Origin: an uncultured Veillonella sp.
GTDB lineage: Bacteria; Bacillota; Negativicutes; Veillonellales; Veillonellaceae
DNA: 5,224 nt
Direction: 5' to 3'
Assembly (NCBI RefSeq): GCF_934190855.1
Contig: NZ_CAKPTN010000115.1
Location: 1 to 5,224, forward strand
Shown here: positions 1 to 5,224 of the stretch, one piece after another
Position numbering within the stretch: the first letter of the stretch is position 1
Layout: the number at the start of each line of letters is the position of its first letter
Made by a program: the position numbers and the translations under genes
Notes under the pieces: generated by a model
Database searches by the model: none
Told to the model about the DNA's origin: nothing
Seen by the model: the letters and a program-made list of their open reading frames with translations, nothing else

Positions 1-752
1 GTATCGCGCATTTCTGGTACATCCCAGTATTCAGCAGAAGAATTCATTTCTTCGCGACGAATTTCAAATTTCTTAGCTGTACAAGGTGTTACTGCAACAG
101 CAACGATTTGTTTTGCATCAAGGCCCATTTTTTCAGCAAAATATGTTTTTTGCGTAGGTGCTTGCATTGCAATTGGACTCTTAGCAGTAGACAAGTTTGG
201 TAAAAATTCTGGATAAAATGTTTCAGCAAACTTAACCCAAGCAGGACAACAAGACGTGAATTGAGGCAATACCGCATCACTGTTGATAACACGTTCCAAC
301 AACTCAGATGCTTCCTCCATGATAGTCATGTCAGCACCAAAGTTTGTATCAAGAATATAGTCGCCACCTAACTTACGGAGAGCTGCTACCATTTTGCCTT
401 CTACGAATGTCCCCGCATCAAGACCAAACTCTTCACCTAAGCCAACACGAACAGCTGGTGCAGTTTGGAAAACGACAATTTTATTAGGGTCAGCAATAGC
501 TGCTTTTACTTCATCAATTTCGCTACGTTCATTAATGGAATCAAATGGACAAATAGATGCACATTGACCACAATGAATGCAAATAGGATGATCCCCATTA
601 GTTGTTAAATCATAATAATCAAATACGCCCATGTCTACAGCACAAGCTTTACGACATAAAGAGCAATTTTTACATTTAGACAAATCTTGAACTAATGCAA
701 TATTTCCGTCTTCAATTGGTACGCGACGGTCTAAAAATTCATACTTACTCAT
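1..752 (-). CDS. hydA: [FeFe] hydrogenase, N-terminal 250 residues (partial, runs off left edge)
   Basis: This is an iron-only hydrogenase that interconverts protons and H2, probably cytoplasmic and ferredoxin-linked. The N-terminus carries two [4Fe-4S] cluster motifs: C27-x2-C30-x2-C33-x3-C37 with no following Pro, then C58-x2-C61-x2-C64-x3-C68-P. The H-cluster domain follows, with QTAPAVRVGLGE (96-107), the first H-cluster motif TSCCPAW (166-172) and the second, TPCTAKKFE (222-230). The third motif (ExMxCxxGC) would lie beyond the window. There is no N-terminal [2Fe-2S] domain, so the layout is the shorter two-cluster (M2-like) type known from Megasphaera elsdenii. The Met that normally precedes Pro-Cys in the second motif is Thr222 here. 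The ATG at 752-750 is fixed by AGGAGG at 764-759, six bases upstream. It has its own promoter. The family call is firm; the electron partner and the direction of catalysis are inferred. Confidence 0.93.
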   Translation of the reverse strand, partial: MSKYEFLDRRVPIEDGNIALVQDLSKCKNCSLCRKACAVDMGVFDYYDLTTNGDHPICIHCGQCASICPFDSINERSEIDEVKAAIADPNKIVVFQTAPAVRVGLGEEFGLDAGTFVEGKMVAALRKLGGDYILDTNFGADMTIMEEASELLERVINSDAVLPQFTSCCPAWVKFAETFYPEFLPNLSTAKSPIAMQAPTQKTYFAEKMGLDAKQIVAVAVTPCTAKKFEIRREEMNSSAEYWDVPEMRD

Positions 753-771
753 GAGTTTCCTCCTACTTAGG

Positions 772-788
772 TAACGTTGTTATCGTTA
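772..788 (-). repeat. Short inverted repeat in the hydrogenase mRNA leader
   Basis: TAACG and CGTTA form 5-base arms around a 7-base centre, just downstream of the predicted transcription start and upstream of the ribosome binding site. It could be a weak RNA hairpin or a second protein-binding site, but arms this short are common by chance. Confidence 0.2.
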
Positions 789-797
789 ATCGAAGAA

Positions 798-826
798 ATT
801 ATACTATAGAATGTGACTTTTATCAA
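798..826 (-). promoter_or_regulatory. Sigma-70-type promoter of the hydrogenase gene
   Basis: On the minus strand a TTGATA -35 box (826-821) and a perfect TATAAT -10 box (803-798) are separated by exactly 17 bases. Transcription would begin near 791, giving a leader of about 39 bases before the ATG at 752. A perfect palindrome covers the -35 box, suggesting that a repressor may control this promoter. Confidence 0.85.
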
Positions 827-833
827 TAAAAGT
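811..833. promoter_or_regulatory. Palindromic candidate operator over the hydrogenase -35 box
   Basis: Positions 816-833 form a perfect 8-base inverted repeat with a 2-base centre (ACTTTTAT-CA-ATAAAAGT), and it contains the -35 box. An overlapping arrangement at 811-828, ATGTGA-N6-TCAATA, matches 9 of 12 positions of the Rex-type consensus TTGTGA-N6-TCACAA. GTGAC-N4-ATCAA (813-826) matches 8 of 10 positions of an FNR-type site. Rex is a known redox regulator of hydrogenase genes in Firmicutes. The palindrome is seen directly, but its binding protein is a guess. A site here would be expected to repress. Confidence 0.45.
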
Positions 834-885
834 GCTTGTAATTCCTTTGCATAGCAGGTATTAGTAAATCGCATGATACGTGGAT

Positions 886-2901
886 TTATAGACGTTCTTC
901 CAATTCCATCCACCGTTCGGTGAGCGCATCTATTTGGGATTGAGTCTCTTCTCGTTCAGCCATCAAGACTTGCATTTTTTCATAATCAGTAGCGACTTGG
1001 CTTATCATCACATCTAAGCCCTTAACTAAATGCTCCAGCTTTGGCAACTCATCCATAATGTTCGCATACTCTGCCTCTTCTGCTTTATTGAGGCCTTTCT
1101 TAGGGGATTCTTTGAAAGTATCTGCTGTATTTATAATTATACCACTATTATCGCCAGATGTATTGGAAAATTTAGTTTGATTATCAATAGAGTCATCAAT
1201 AGCAGTCTCGCCAGCTTCTACAGCTCTTACAGTTTTAGCACTAGTAGCTGTACTATCATTTGTGTTATAAAACGGGCGTTTTCCACCACTACTTTCATCA
1301 AGAGCATCCTTATAATCAGAATAAGAGCCATGAACGATTTCAATGTGACCATCACCAGTAAAGACAAAGAGTTTATCTACTACGCGGTCAAGGAAATATC
1401 GATCATGACATACGGTAACGATAACACCGCTAAAGGAATCAAGGAAATCCTCTAATACCTCTAGTGTGGGGATATCAAGATCATTGGTCGGTTCATCTAG
1501 CAATAATACGTTAGGCGCACTCATAAGCAATTTTAAGAGATATAAGCGGCGCCGTTCACCACCAGAAAGCTTACGGATCGGCACACCATGAAGTTCAGGT
1601 GTAAAGAGGAAACGCTCTAAGATTTGACCAGCACTTAAGGTAGAGCCATCACCGAGCACCATGTAGGAATGGTCCTCACGAATATAATCAAGAACACGCA
1701 TATCTTCATCGAATTCTGGCAGTTCTTGTTTGAAGTGAGCAATACGAACCGTCTCACCCTTACCGATAGTACCGCTTGTAGGCTCATAGGTACCATCAAG
1801 GATATTCATAAAGGTAGACTTACCTACACCATTAGGCCCTACAATACCAATACGATCATGACGCACTACATGATAGGTAAAATCCTTAATCATAGGCCTT
1901 TCATCAAAGTAAAACTCTAAATGCTCGATATCAAAAATAGTTTTACCTAAACGCGTCTTTAATGCAATGGGATCCATCTGGTCTGGACGACGCGTTTTCT
2001 CCATATTTTTTAATTTTTCATAGCGGTCTAAACGAGCCTTTTGTTTTGTAGTTCGAGCCAAAGCGCCACGGCGAACCCATTCGATTTCTCGTTTTAAGAA
2101 CTGCCGCCGCTTCTCTTCTGTAGCGGCCTCACGAGCTTCTCTATCCGCTTTCAAAGCAATGAATTCTTCGTAATTACCATCGTATTGGTACATGCGTCGA
2201 TTAGATAATTCCAAAATGCCATTACATACAGAATCAAGGAAGTATCTATCATGGGTACTGATTAATAGGCCCCCTTGTCGGGCGCTTAGATAGGACTCAA
2301 GCCAGTCGATACTGTCTTCATCTAAATGGTTTGTCGGCTCATCTAGCAATAATAGATCACAAGGATATAATAATGCCTGTCCTAATGCAAGACGACGCTT
2401 TTGACCACCAGATAACAAGGCTACCTTTTGTTCCACATCGGGAAAACCCAGTTTAGACAAAATAATACGAGCCTCTTGCTCTACTTGCCAACCATCTCGG
2501 TGATCCATTTGTTCTAAGGCATTCATATAGTTACGAGACAATTTAGCATCATCTCCACCAGACTCTTGCATTTGACGGTACTCACGACTAATACGTTCAA
2601 AGGTTTTTACCATTTGCAAGCGAGGATGGTCCCCATCTAGAACGGCCTCTAATAAGGTAGATTCCGCATCAAAATCAGGTGTTTGCGCTAAGTAATGGAT
2701 AGACGCCTTGCCATTGCGCTCAATAGACCCCTTATCAGCCTCCATTTGACCTGCCAGTATTTTCAAGAACGTAGATTTCCCTGTACCATTAATGCCCACA
2801 AGGCCTAGTCGTTTTTCAGTGGTAAATGTAATATTTACCTCTTTAAACAACAGCCTTGTGCCATATGATTTCTCTATATTTTGTAAACTAATAACGTTCA
2901 T
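886..2901 (-). CDS. ABC-F family ATPase, Uup/YfmR type
   Basis: This 671-residue soluble protein has two ABC ATPase domains and no membrane segments. ABC-F proteins of this kind bind the ribosomal E site; YfmR in Bacillus is linked to relief of ribosome stalling together with EF-P. Domain 1 has Walker A GINGTGKST (36-44), signature LSGGQ (163-167), Walker B ending DE (187-188) and switch His217. The charged helical linker (about 245-305) contains the REIEWVRRGALARTTKQKAR segment characteristic of the Uup/YfmR group. Domain 2 has Walker A GPNGVGKST (355-363), signature LSGGE (445-449), Walker B ending DE (469-470) and His499. Both catalytic Glu residues are present. A polar low-complexity stretch (about 535-600) leads to a coiled-coil C-terminal domain (603-671) ending in RWMELEERL, as in Uup. 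The ATG at 2901 has AGGAG six bases upstream. No clear terminator follows. A housekeeping translation role is more likely than antibiotic resistance, but that is inferred from family. Confidence 0.92.
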   Translation of the reverse strand: MNVISLQNIEKSYGTRLLFKEVNITFTTEKRLGLVGINGTGKSTFLKILAGQMEADKGSIERNGKASIHYLAQTPDFDAESTLLEAVLDGDHPRLQMVKTFERISREYRQMQESGGDDAKLSRNYMNALEQMDHRDGWQVEQEARIILSKLGFPDVEQKVALLSGGQKRRLALGQALLYPCDLLLLDEPTNHLDEDSIDWLESYLSARQGGLLISTHDRYFLDSVCNGILELSNRRMYQYDGNYEEFIALKADREAREAATEEKRRQFLKREIEWVRRGALARTTKQKARLDRYEKLKNMEKTRRPDQMDPIALKTRLGKTIFDIEHLEFYFDERPMIKDFTYHVVRHDRIGIVGPNGVGKSTFMNILDGTYEPTSGTIGKGETVRIAHFKQELPEFDEDMRVLDYIREDHSYMVLGDGSTLSAGQILERFLFTPELHGVPIRKLSGGERRRLYLLKLLMSAPNVLLLDEPTNDLDIPTLEVLEDFLDSFSGVIVTVCHDRYFLDRVVDKLFVFTGDGHIEIVHGSYSDYKDALDESSGGKRPFYNTNDSTATSAKTVRAVEAGETAIDDSIDNQTKFSNTSGDNSGIIINTADTFKESPKKGLNKAEEAEYANIMDELPKLEHLVKGLDVMISQVATDYEKMQVLMAEREETQSQIDALTERWMELEERL

Positions 2902-2932
2902 GTTATGCTCCTATTTTGTAATTCTGTTACTT

Positions 2933-2961
2933 ATTATACTACACATTACCATTGACAGTAA
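2933..2961 (-). promoter_or_regulatory. Probable promoter of the ABC-F gene
   Basis: A perfect TATAAT lies at 2938-2933 on the minus strand, about 32 bases upstream of the ABC-F start codon, giving a leader of about 25 bases. The hexamer 17 bases further upstream (TTACTG, 2961-2956) is a poor -35 match, so the promoter may be weak or depend on an activator. The -35 position overlaps the -35 box of the divergent plus-strand promoter. Confidence 0.55.
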
Positions 2962-2980
2962 CATTCACCCTCAGTAGAAT
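2952..2980 (+). promoter_or_regulatory. Sigma-70-type promoter of the acidic 106-residue gene
   Basis: A perfect TTGACA -35 box (2952-2957) is followed after 17 bases by a TAGAAT -10 box (2975-2980). Transcription would start near 2987 and leave a leader of about 27 bases that ends with GAGGAGG (3002-3008). By sequence this is one of the two strongest promoters in the window, so the small gene downstream is probably well expressed. Confidence 0.8.
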
Positions 2981-3013
2981 AAACGTAACATATATATTCA
3001 TGAGGAGGTCCAC

Positions 3014-3334
3014 ATGGCGACGGATATGCTTTTAGACTTTTATGAAAGTATTAACTTTGAACTTATCGACATCGATGGGTATGACACATTATTTACTGAG
3101 CTTTTAGAAGATGGCACCTATGCAACTGTGTCTGACGACGACGGTCATATGCCAGAGGACTTGGAGACACCAATCGTATTCAATGTATACGATGATAACG
3201 ACTCCTTCCAATGGAGTGTTACATTGGATGATTCCTACCAATTAAAAGATCTCTTAGATAGCGCTGAAAGCACAGATGAGTTTTTAGAAACACTACAAAG
3301 AATTAGAGAAGAACATATTGAGCAATACCAATAA
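3014..3334 (+). CDS. Strongly acidic small protein of unknown function
   Basis: I do not recognise this 106-residue protein. It contains 18 Asp and 12 Glu against one Lys and two Arg, for a net charge near -27, and it has no Cys. There is no signal peptide or membrane segment, so it should be cytoplasmic. The pattern suggests an N-terminal helical part, a central strand-rich part (PIVFNVYDD...FQWSVTLDD, about 53-73) and a C-terminal helix (about 75-103), so it is likely folded rather than a disordered acidic tail. AGGAGG (3003-3008) five bases before the ATG fixes the start. It has its own consensus promoter and terminator, so it is a single-gene unit, divergent from the ABC-F gene and convergent with the glycosyltransferase. 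Coding is supported by these signals. DNA mimicry or metal binding would be speculation. Confidence 0.85.
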   Translation: MATDMLLDFYESINFELIDIDGYDTLFTELLEDGTYATVSDDDGHMPEDLETPIVFNVYDDNDSFQWSVTLDDSYQLKDLLDSAESTDEFLETLQRIREEHIEQYQ

Positions 3335-3337
3335 TAC

Positions 3338-3369
3338 AAAAGCGATGACCTTGCAGTCATCGCTTTTTT
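3338..3369. terminator. Rho-independent terminator, probably bidirectional
   Basis: A 12-base stem (3338-3349 with 3356-3367; GC-rich core GCGATGAC/GTCATCGC) encloses a 6-base loop, with six T residues at 3364-3369 on the plus strand. It starts four bases after the stop codon of the acidic gene. Read on the minus strand, the same hairpin ends in four T residues followed by an AT-rich stretch, so it can also end the convergent glycosyltransferase transcript, whose stop codon is 20 bases before it. Confidence 0.9.
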
Positions 3370-3388
3370 ACTATATATCACAGTTTGA

Positions 3389-4543
3389 TTAGCCAATTAC
3401 TTCTTCAGCTTGTACTAATTCCTCTTGCTTTGTAGCGTCTAAAATTTCAATTAAGCTATTTACAATATTAGCTGCTCCATCTACATGCCATTCACGAGCA
3501 CGTTCGGACATTTGCTGTAGTCTTGGAGTGTTAATAAGAAGCGCGGTCACAACGTCTTCTAAGTTGTGAATATCACGAGCCCAACGAGCACAGCCTCGTT
3601 GCTCTAATAGCTCCGCATTGGCCTCTTCTTGACCTGGAATGGCATTAAAGAATACCATAGGCAAACCGATTGTAACAGCCTCCATACACGTCAAAGCACC
3701 AGGCTTTGTAACGAGTAAGGAAGACGATTTCATAAGCTCTGAAATGTTTGTGGTATACCCATATACAGTAGTCTTTGTTTTCATGGAATCACTAAGGGTA
3801 ACTAAGGATTCATAGAGAGAAGTATTTTGACCAGCTACTACAGTAATTTCACCGATGCCATTAACCTCATCTAAATGTTTAAGTGCCGTTTCGAGGGAGC
3901 CCAAACCAAGACCACCACCCATGACGAGTACTTTCACAGGTTCCTCTAAGCTATATTCCTCAATAGCATCACGGAAAAAGGAACGGCGCACAGGAATACC
4001 AGACACATGAATACGAGTTTCATCAATACCAGCGGACACCATTTCAGTAACCATAGACTCGGTCGCCACATAGTACGTATCGATTTGCGGATAGAGCCAA
4101 AATTGATGGCTACTAAAGTCCGTCATAATCGCTACCAATGGCACATCAATATGACCTTGGCGTTTCAAAATAGATGCAGCACCACATGGGAATGGATGGG
4201 TAAAGACCATCACATCTGGATTCTCTTGTTGAACGAGCTTGAGCATACGACTTTTAAGGAGATAGGATAGTGCAGTTTGCAAAATAGTCCCCCGTCTCTC
4301 CCCTTTTGATACGCGATAAATCATATCGTATAGCATTGGGAATACGTCGATCATCTTGATATACGTCCCCTTAATTAAATGCTCTACAGACATGGTTTCT
4401 GTATCTAAAAAGTCCACATGAGTAATCGATGCGTGTGGCTCTTTTTCTTTCCAATATTCTTCTATGGCTCTTGCGGCCTGCATATGTCCTGTCCCGATAG
4501 AGGCGGACACGATGAGAACCTTCCGTGATGTTTCGTTATTCAT
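3389..4543 (-). CDS. MGDG-synthase/UgtP-type glycosyltransferase
   Basis: This 384-residue GT28-like glycosyltransferase has the length expected for UgtP-type enzymes, which move a sugar from a UDP-sugar to diacylglycerol at the cytoplasmic face of the membrane. The N-terminal acceptor domain begins with VLIVSASIGTGHMQAA (9-24), the glycine-rich loop typical of MGDG synthases. It continues with THPFP (115-119) and TDFSSHQFW (141-149). The C-terminal donor domain has MGGGLGLG (208-215) and the nucleotide-sugar motif KPGALTCMEA (280-289), followed by PGQEEANAELL (303-313). No transmembrane helix is evident, so peripheral membrane association is expected. The ATG at 4543 is preceded by AAAGGG six bases upstream. 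The gene has its own promoter and a shared terminator. The family is clear. The sugar and acceptor are unknown: diacylglycerol is the family default, another envelope lipid is possible, and MurG is less likely given the N-terminal domain. Confidence 0.88.
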   Translation of the reverse strand: MNNETSRKVLIVSASIGTGHMQAARAIEEYWKEKEPHASITHVDFLDTETMSVEHLIKGTYIKMIDVFPMLYDMIYRVSKGERRGTILQTALSYLLKSRMLKLVQQENPDVMVFTHPFPCGAASILKRQGHIDVPLVAIMTDFSSHQFWLYPQIDTYYVATESMVTEMVSAGIDETRIHVSGIPVRRSFFRDAIEEYSLEEPVKVLVMGGGLGLGSLETALKHLDEVNGIGEITVVAGQNTSLYESLVTLSDSMKTKTTVYGYTTNISELMKSSSLLVTKPGALTCMEAVTIGLPMVFFNAIPGQEEANAELLEQRGCARWARDIHNLEDVVTALLINTPRLQQMSERAREWHVDGAANIVNSLIEILDATKQEELVQAEEVIG

Positions 4544-4563
4544 AGTGCACCCTTTCTCTGTGC

Positions 4564-4572
4564 ATTATACCA
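4564..4572 (-). promoter_or_regulatory. Extended -10 promoter of the glycosyltransferase gene
   Basis: TGG-TATAAT on the minus strand (4572-4564) is a perfect extended -10 element. There is no recognisable -35 box, because that position falls in the T-tract and hairpin of the HU terminator. Transcription should begin near 4557, leaving a leader of only about 14 bases that is just long enough to hold the AAAGGG ribosome binding site (4555-4550). Confidence 0.7.
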
Positions 4573-4581
4573 TAAATAGAC

Positions 4582-4610
4582 AAAAAAAAGAGACCTCGAA
4601 AGGTCTCTTT
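4582..4610 (-). terminator. Rho-independent terminator after the HU gene
   Basis: On the minus strand a stem with core AGAGACCT/AGGTCTCT closes on a TTCG loop (UUCG in RNA, an unusually stable tetraloop) and runs into eight T residues (4589-4582). It lies 15 bases past the HU stop codon. A strong terminator suits a highly expressed gene and separates it from the glycosyltransferase gene downstream. Confidence 0.95.
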
Positions 4611-4625
4611 CATATCCTTTAGGGA

Positions 4626-4925
4626 TTATTTTTTGCGTTTTTTAGCTTTTGTAGCGTTAACTTGCTCTTTCAAACCTTTACCAGCTTTGAATGCAGGGGA
4701 TTTGGAAGCAGCGATTGTGATAGTTTTACCGTTTTGTGGGTTACGGCCTTCACGAGCAGCGCGTTCACGAACTTCGAAAGTACCGAAGCCGATAACTTGT
4801 ACTTTACCGCCAGCAGCTAATTCTTCAGCAACTGTGTCAAATACAGCTTTTACCGCTTTTTCAGCGTCTTTTTTTGTTAATTCAGTTTTTTGTGCAACAC
4901 TTGCGATTAATTCTGTTTTGTTCAT
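4626..4925 (-). CDS. hup: HU-family nucleoid DNA-binding protein
   Basis: This 99-residue histone-like protein forms dimers that bend and compact DNA. The N-terminal helices ([25 protein letters not shown]...) form the dimer body. [21 protein letters not shown] (about 46-66) is the HU signature that starts the DNA-binding arm; the Pro in RNPQNG is the residue that wedges between base pairs. [13 protein letters not shown] (74-86) ends the conserved fold. HU proteins are usually near 90 residues, and this one adds a basic tail ending KAKKRKK. The ATG at 4925 has AAGGAGGT (4939-4932) just upstream, an almost ideal ribosome binding site that suggests high expression. It follows mazG by 52 bases with no terminator between them, so the two may be co-transcribed. 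I saw no convincing separate promoter in the gap. Confidence 0.97.
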   Translation of the reverse strand: MNKTELIASVAQKTELTKKDAEKAVKAVFDTVAEELAAGGKVQVIGFGTFEVRERAAREGRNPQNGKTITIAASKSPAFKAGKGLKEQVNATKAKKRKK

Positions 4926-4948
4926 GACAGAACCTCCTTAAAAATACA

Positions 4949-4963
4949 ATACCTTAGAAGTAT
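4949..4963. repeat. Imperfect palindrome between mazG and the HU gene
   Basis: The 52-base gap holds the HU ribosome binding site and the 15-base imperfect palindrome ATACCTTAGAAGTAT, with ATAC/GTAT arms. It may be an operator or nothing. The best -10-like hexamer nearby (TATTGT, minus strand) has no -35 partner. Confidence 0.15.
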
Positions 4964-4977
4964 GCAAAACCTCCAGG

Positions 4978-5224
4978 CTACTTTTCCTGCACTTTAGCCT
5001 CCTCCCAAAAAGCATCCAGCTCAGCTAATGAAAAGTCTTCCCATGAGCGATCGCTTTGGTTAACACAAGCCTCTACATGTAAAAAACGCTGTCGGAACTT
5101 TGTGTTTGTGCGATTTAGTGCATTTTCACCGCTTATTTTATACCATCTGAGTAGATTAATCAAGGAAAAAAGCACATCTCCTGCCTCTTTTTCCATATTT
5201 TCTCTATCTTTTTGTGCTATAGCC
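4978..5224 (-). CDS. mazG: MazG nucleoside triphosphate pyrophosphohydrolase, C-terminal part (partial)
   Basis: MazG hydrolyses nucleoside triphosphates to monophosphates and pyrophosphate, limiting non-canonical or excess nucleotides. The visible 81 residues match the end of the C-terminal MazG domain. They include the metal-binding E-x2-D motif in EKEAGDVLFSLINLLR, then the conserved NTKFRQRFLHVE segment and a final LAELDAFWEEAK helix. The frame is open to the right edge, so the Met at 5196 is internal and not the start: the residues before it (AIAQKDREN) continue the conserved helix. The stop is TAG at 4980-4978. The gene lies directly upstream of the HU gene, a pairing I recall from other Firmicutes. 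The N-terminal domain and first catalytic motif are outside the window. Confidence 0.9.
   Translation of the reverse strand, partial: AIAQKDRENMEKEAGDVLFSLINLLRWYKISGENALNRTNTKFRQRFLHVEACVNQSDRSWEDFSLAELDAFWEEAKVQEK

Larger units (their letters stand above)
2925..2990. repeat. Three TGTTAC hexamers in the divergent promoter region
   Basis: TGTTAC occurs on the plus strand at 2925-2930 and on the minus strand at 2963-2958 and 2990-2985. The copies flank or touch the -10 and -35 elements of both divergent promoters, and the outer two are near the two predicted transcription starts. They could be half sites for a shared regulator. Flanking bases are not conserved, so chance in AT-rich DNA is a real alternative. 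Confidence 0.25.

Noticed and set aside
89..292. Minus-strand 67-codon frame inside the hydrogenase gene.
   Set aside because: It is out of frame with the hydrogenase, whose conserved H-cluster motifs occupy the same bases.
1030..1455. Plus-strand open frame of 141 codons opposite the ABC-F gene.
   Set aside because: It is antisense to a well-conserved protein-coding region, including the linker and the end of the second ATPase domain, and its product resembles nothing I know.
1493..2354. The same 16 bases (TCATCTAGCAATAATA) occur at 1493-1508 and 2339-2354.
   Set aside because: Both copies encode the Walker B/DEPTN region of the two homologous ATPase domains, so the repeat reflects internal domain duplication and not a mobile element.
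886..2901. ABC-F gene as an antibiotic resistance determinant.
   Set aside because: The Uup/YfmR-type linker and C-terminal coiled coil point to the housekeeping branch. There is no leader-peptide attenuator or mobile context upstream.
2792..2977. Plus-strand frame for a hydrophobic 61-residue peptide over the ABC-F start.
   Set aside because: No ribosome binding site precedes its ATG. It overlaps the ABC-F N-terminus and both divergent promoters, and the hydrophobicity comes from reading AT-rich antisense DNA.
4633..4941. Plus-strand open frame of 102 codons covering the HU gene.
   Set aside because: It is a mirror of the strongly conserved HU coding sequence, has no ribosome binding site, and would run through the HU ribosome binding site.
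4978..5196. A separate 72-residue gene starting at the Met at 5196.
   Set aside because: The frame stays open to the window edge and the upstream residues continue the MazG helix, so it is the end of a longer gene.

Overview
The window looks like chromosomal DNA from a low-to-moderate-GC Firmicute. My best guess is the Negativicutes (Veillonella or a close relative, with Megasphaera-like physiology). This is inferred from the gene set ([FeFe] hydrogenase, ABC-F ATPase, MGDG-synthase-type glycosyltransferase, mazG next to an HU gene), the AT-rich codon choice and the strong AGGAGG-type ribosome binding sites. No sequence search was possible.

Layout, left to right. A [FeFe] hydrogenase runs off the left edge on the minus strand (1-752). 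Its leader and promoter follow (753-885), with a perfect palindrome over the -35 box. Next comes a complete minus-strand ABC-F ATPase of the Uup/YfmR type (886-2901). A 112-base divergent promoter region (2902-3013) separates it from the only plus-strand gene, a very acidic 106-residue protein that I do not recognise (3014-3334). A hairpin that can terminate in both directions (3338-3369) sits between this gene and a convergent minus-strand glycosyltransferase (3389-4543). The glycosyltransferase has its own extended -10 promoter, directly behind a UUCG-loop terminator that ends the HU gene (4626-4925). The C-terminal part of mazG (4978-5224) runs off the right edge.

Functionally this is mostly housekeeping: hydrogen metabolism and redox balance (hydrogenase), ribosome rescue or translation factor (ABC-F), membrane glycolipid or envelope synthesis (glycosyltransferase), nucleoid structure (HU) and nucleotide-pool cleaning (MazG). 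mazG and the HU gene lie in tandem and could share a transcript. The other genes appear to be separate transcription units, with recognisable promoters and terminators between most of them. There is no gene-free stretch over 300 bases. I see no tRNA, rRNA, CRISPR array, insertion sequence or phage feature.

I found no convincing new multi-gene system. The observations most worth a second look are the unrecognised, strongly acidic stand-alone gene, the palindrome and Rex/FNR-like half sites at the hydrogenase promoter, and a Met-to-Thr change next to an H-cluster cysteine in the hydrogenase.
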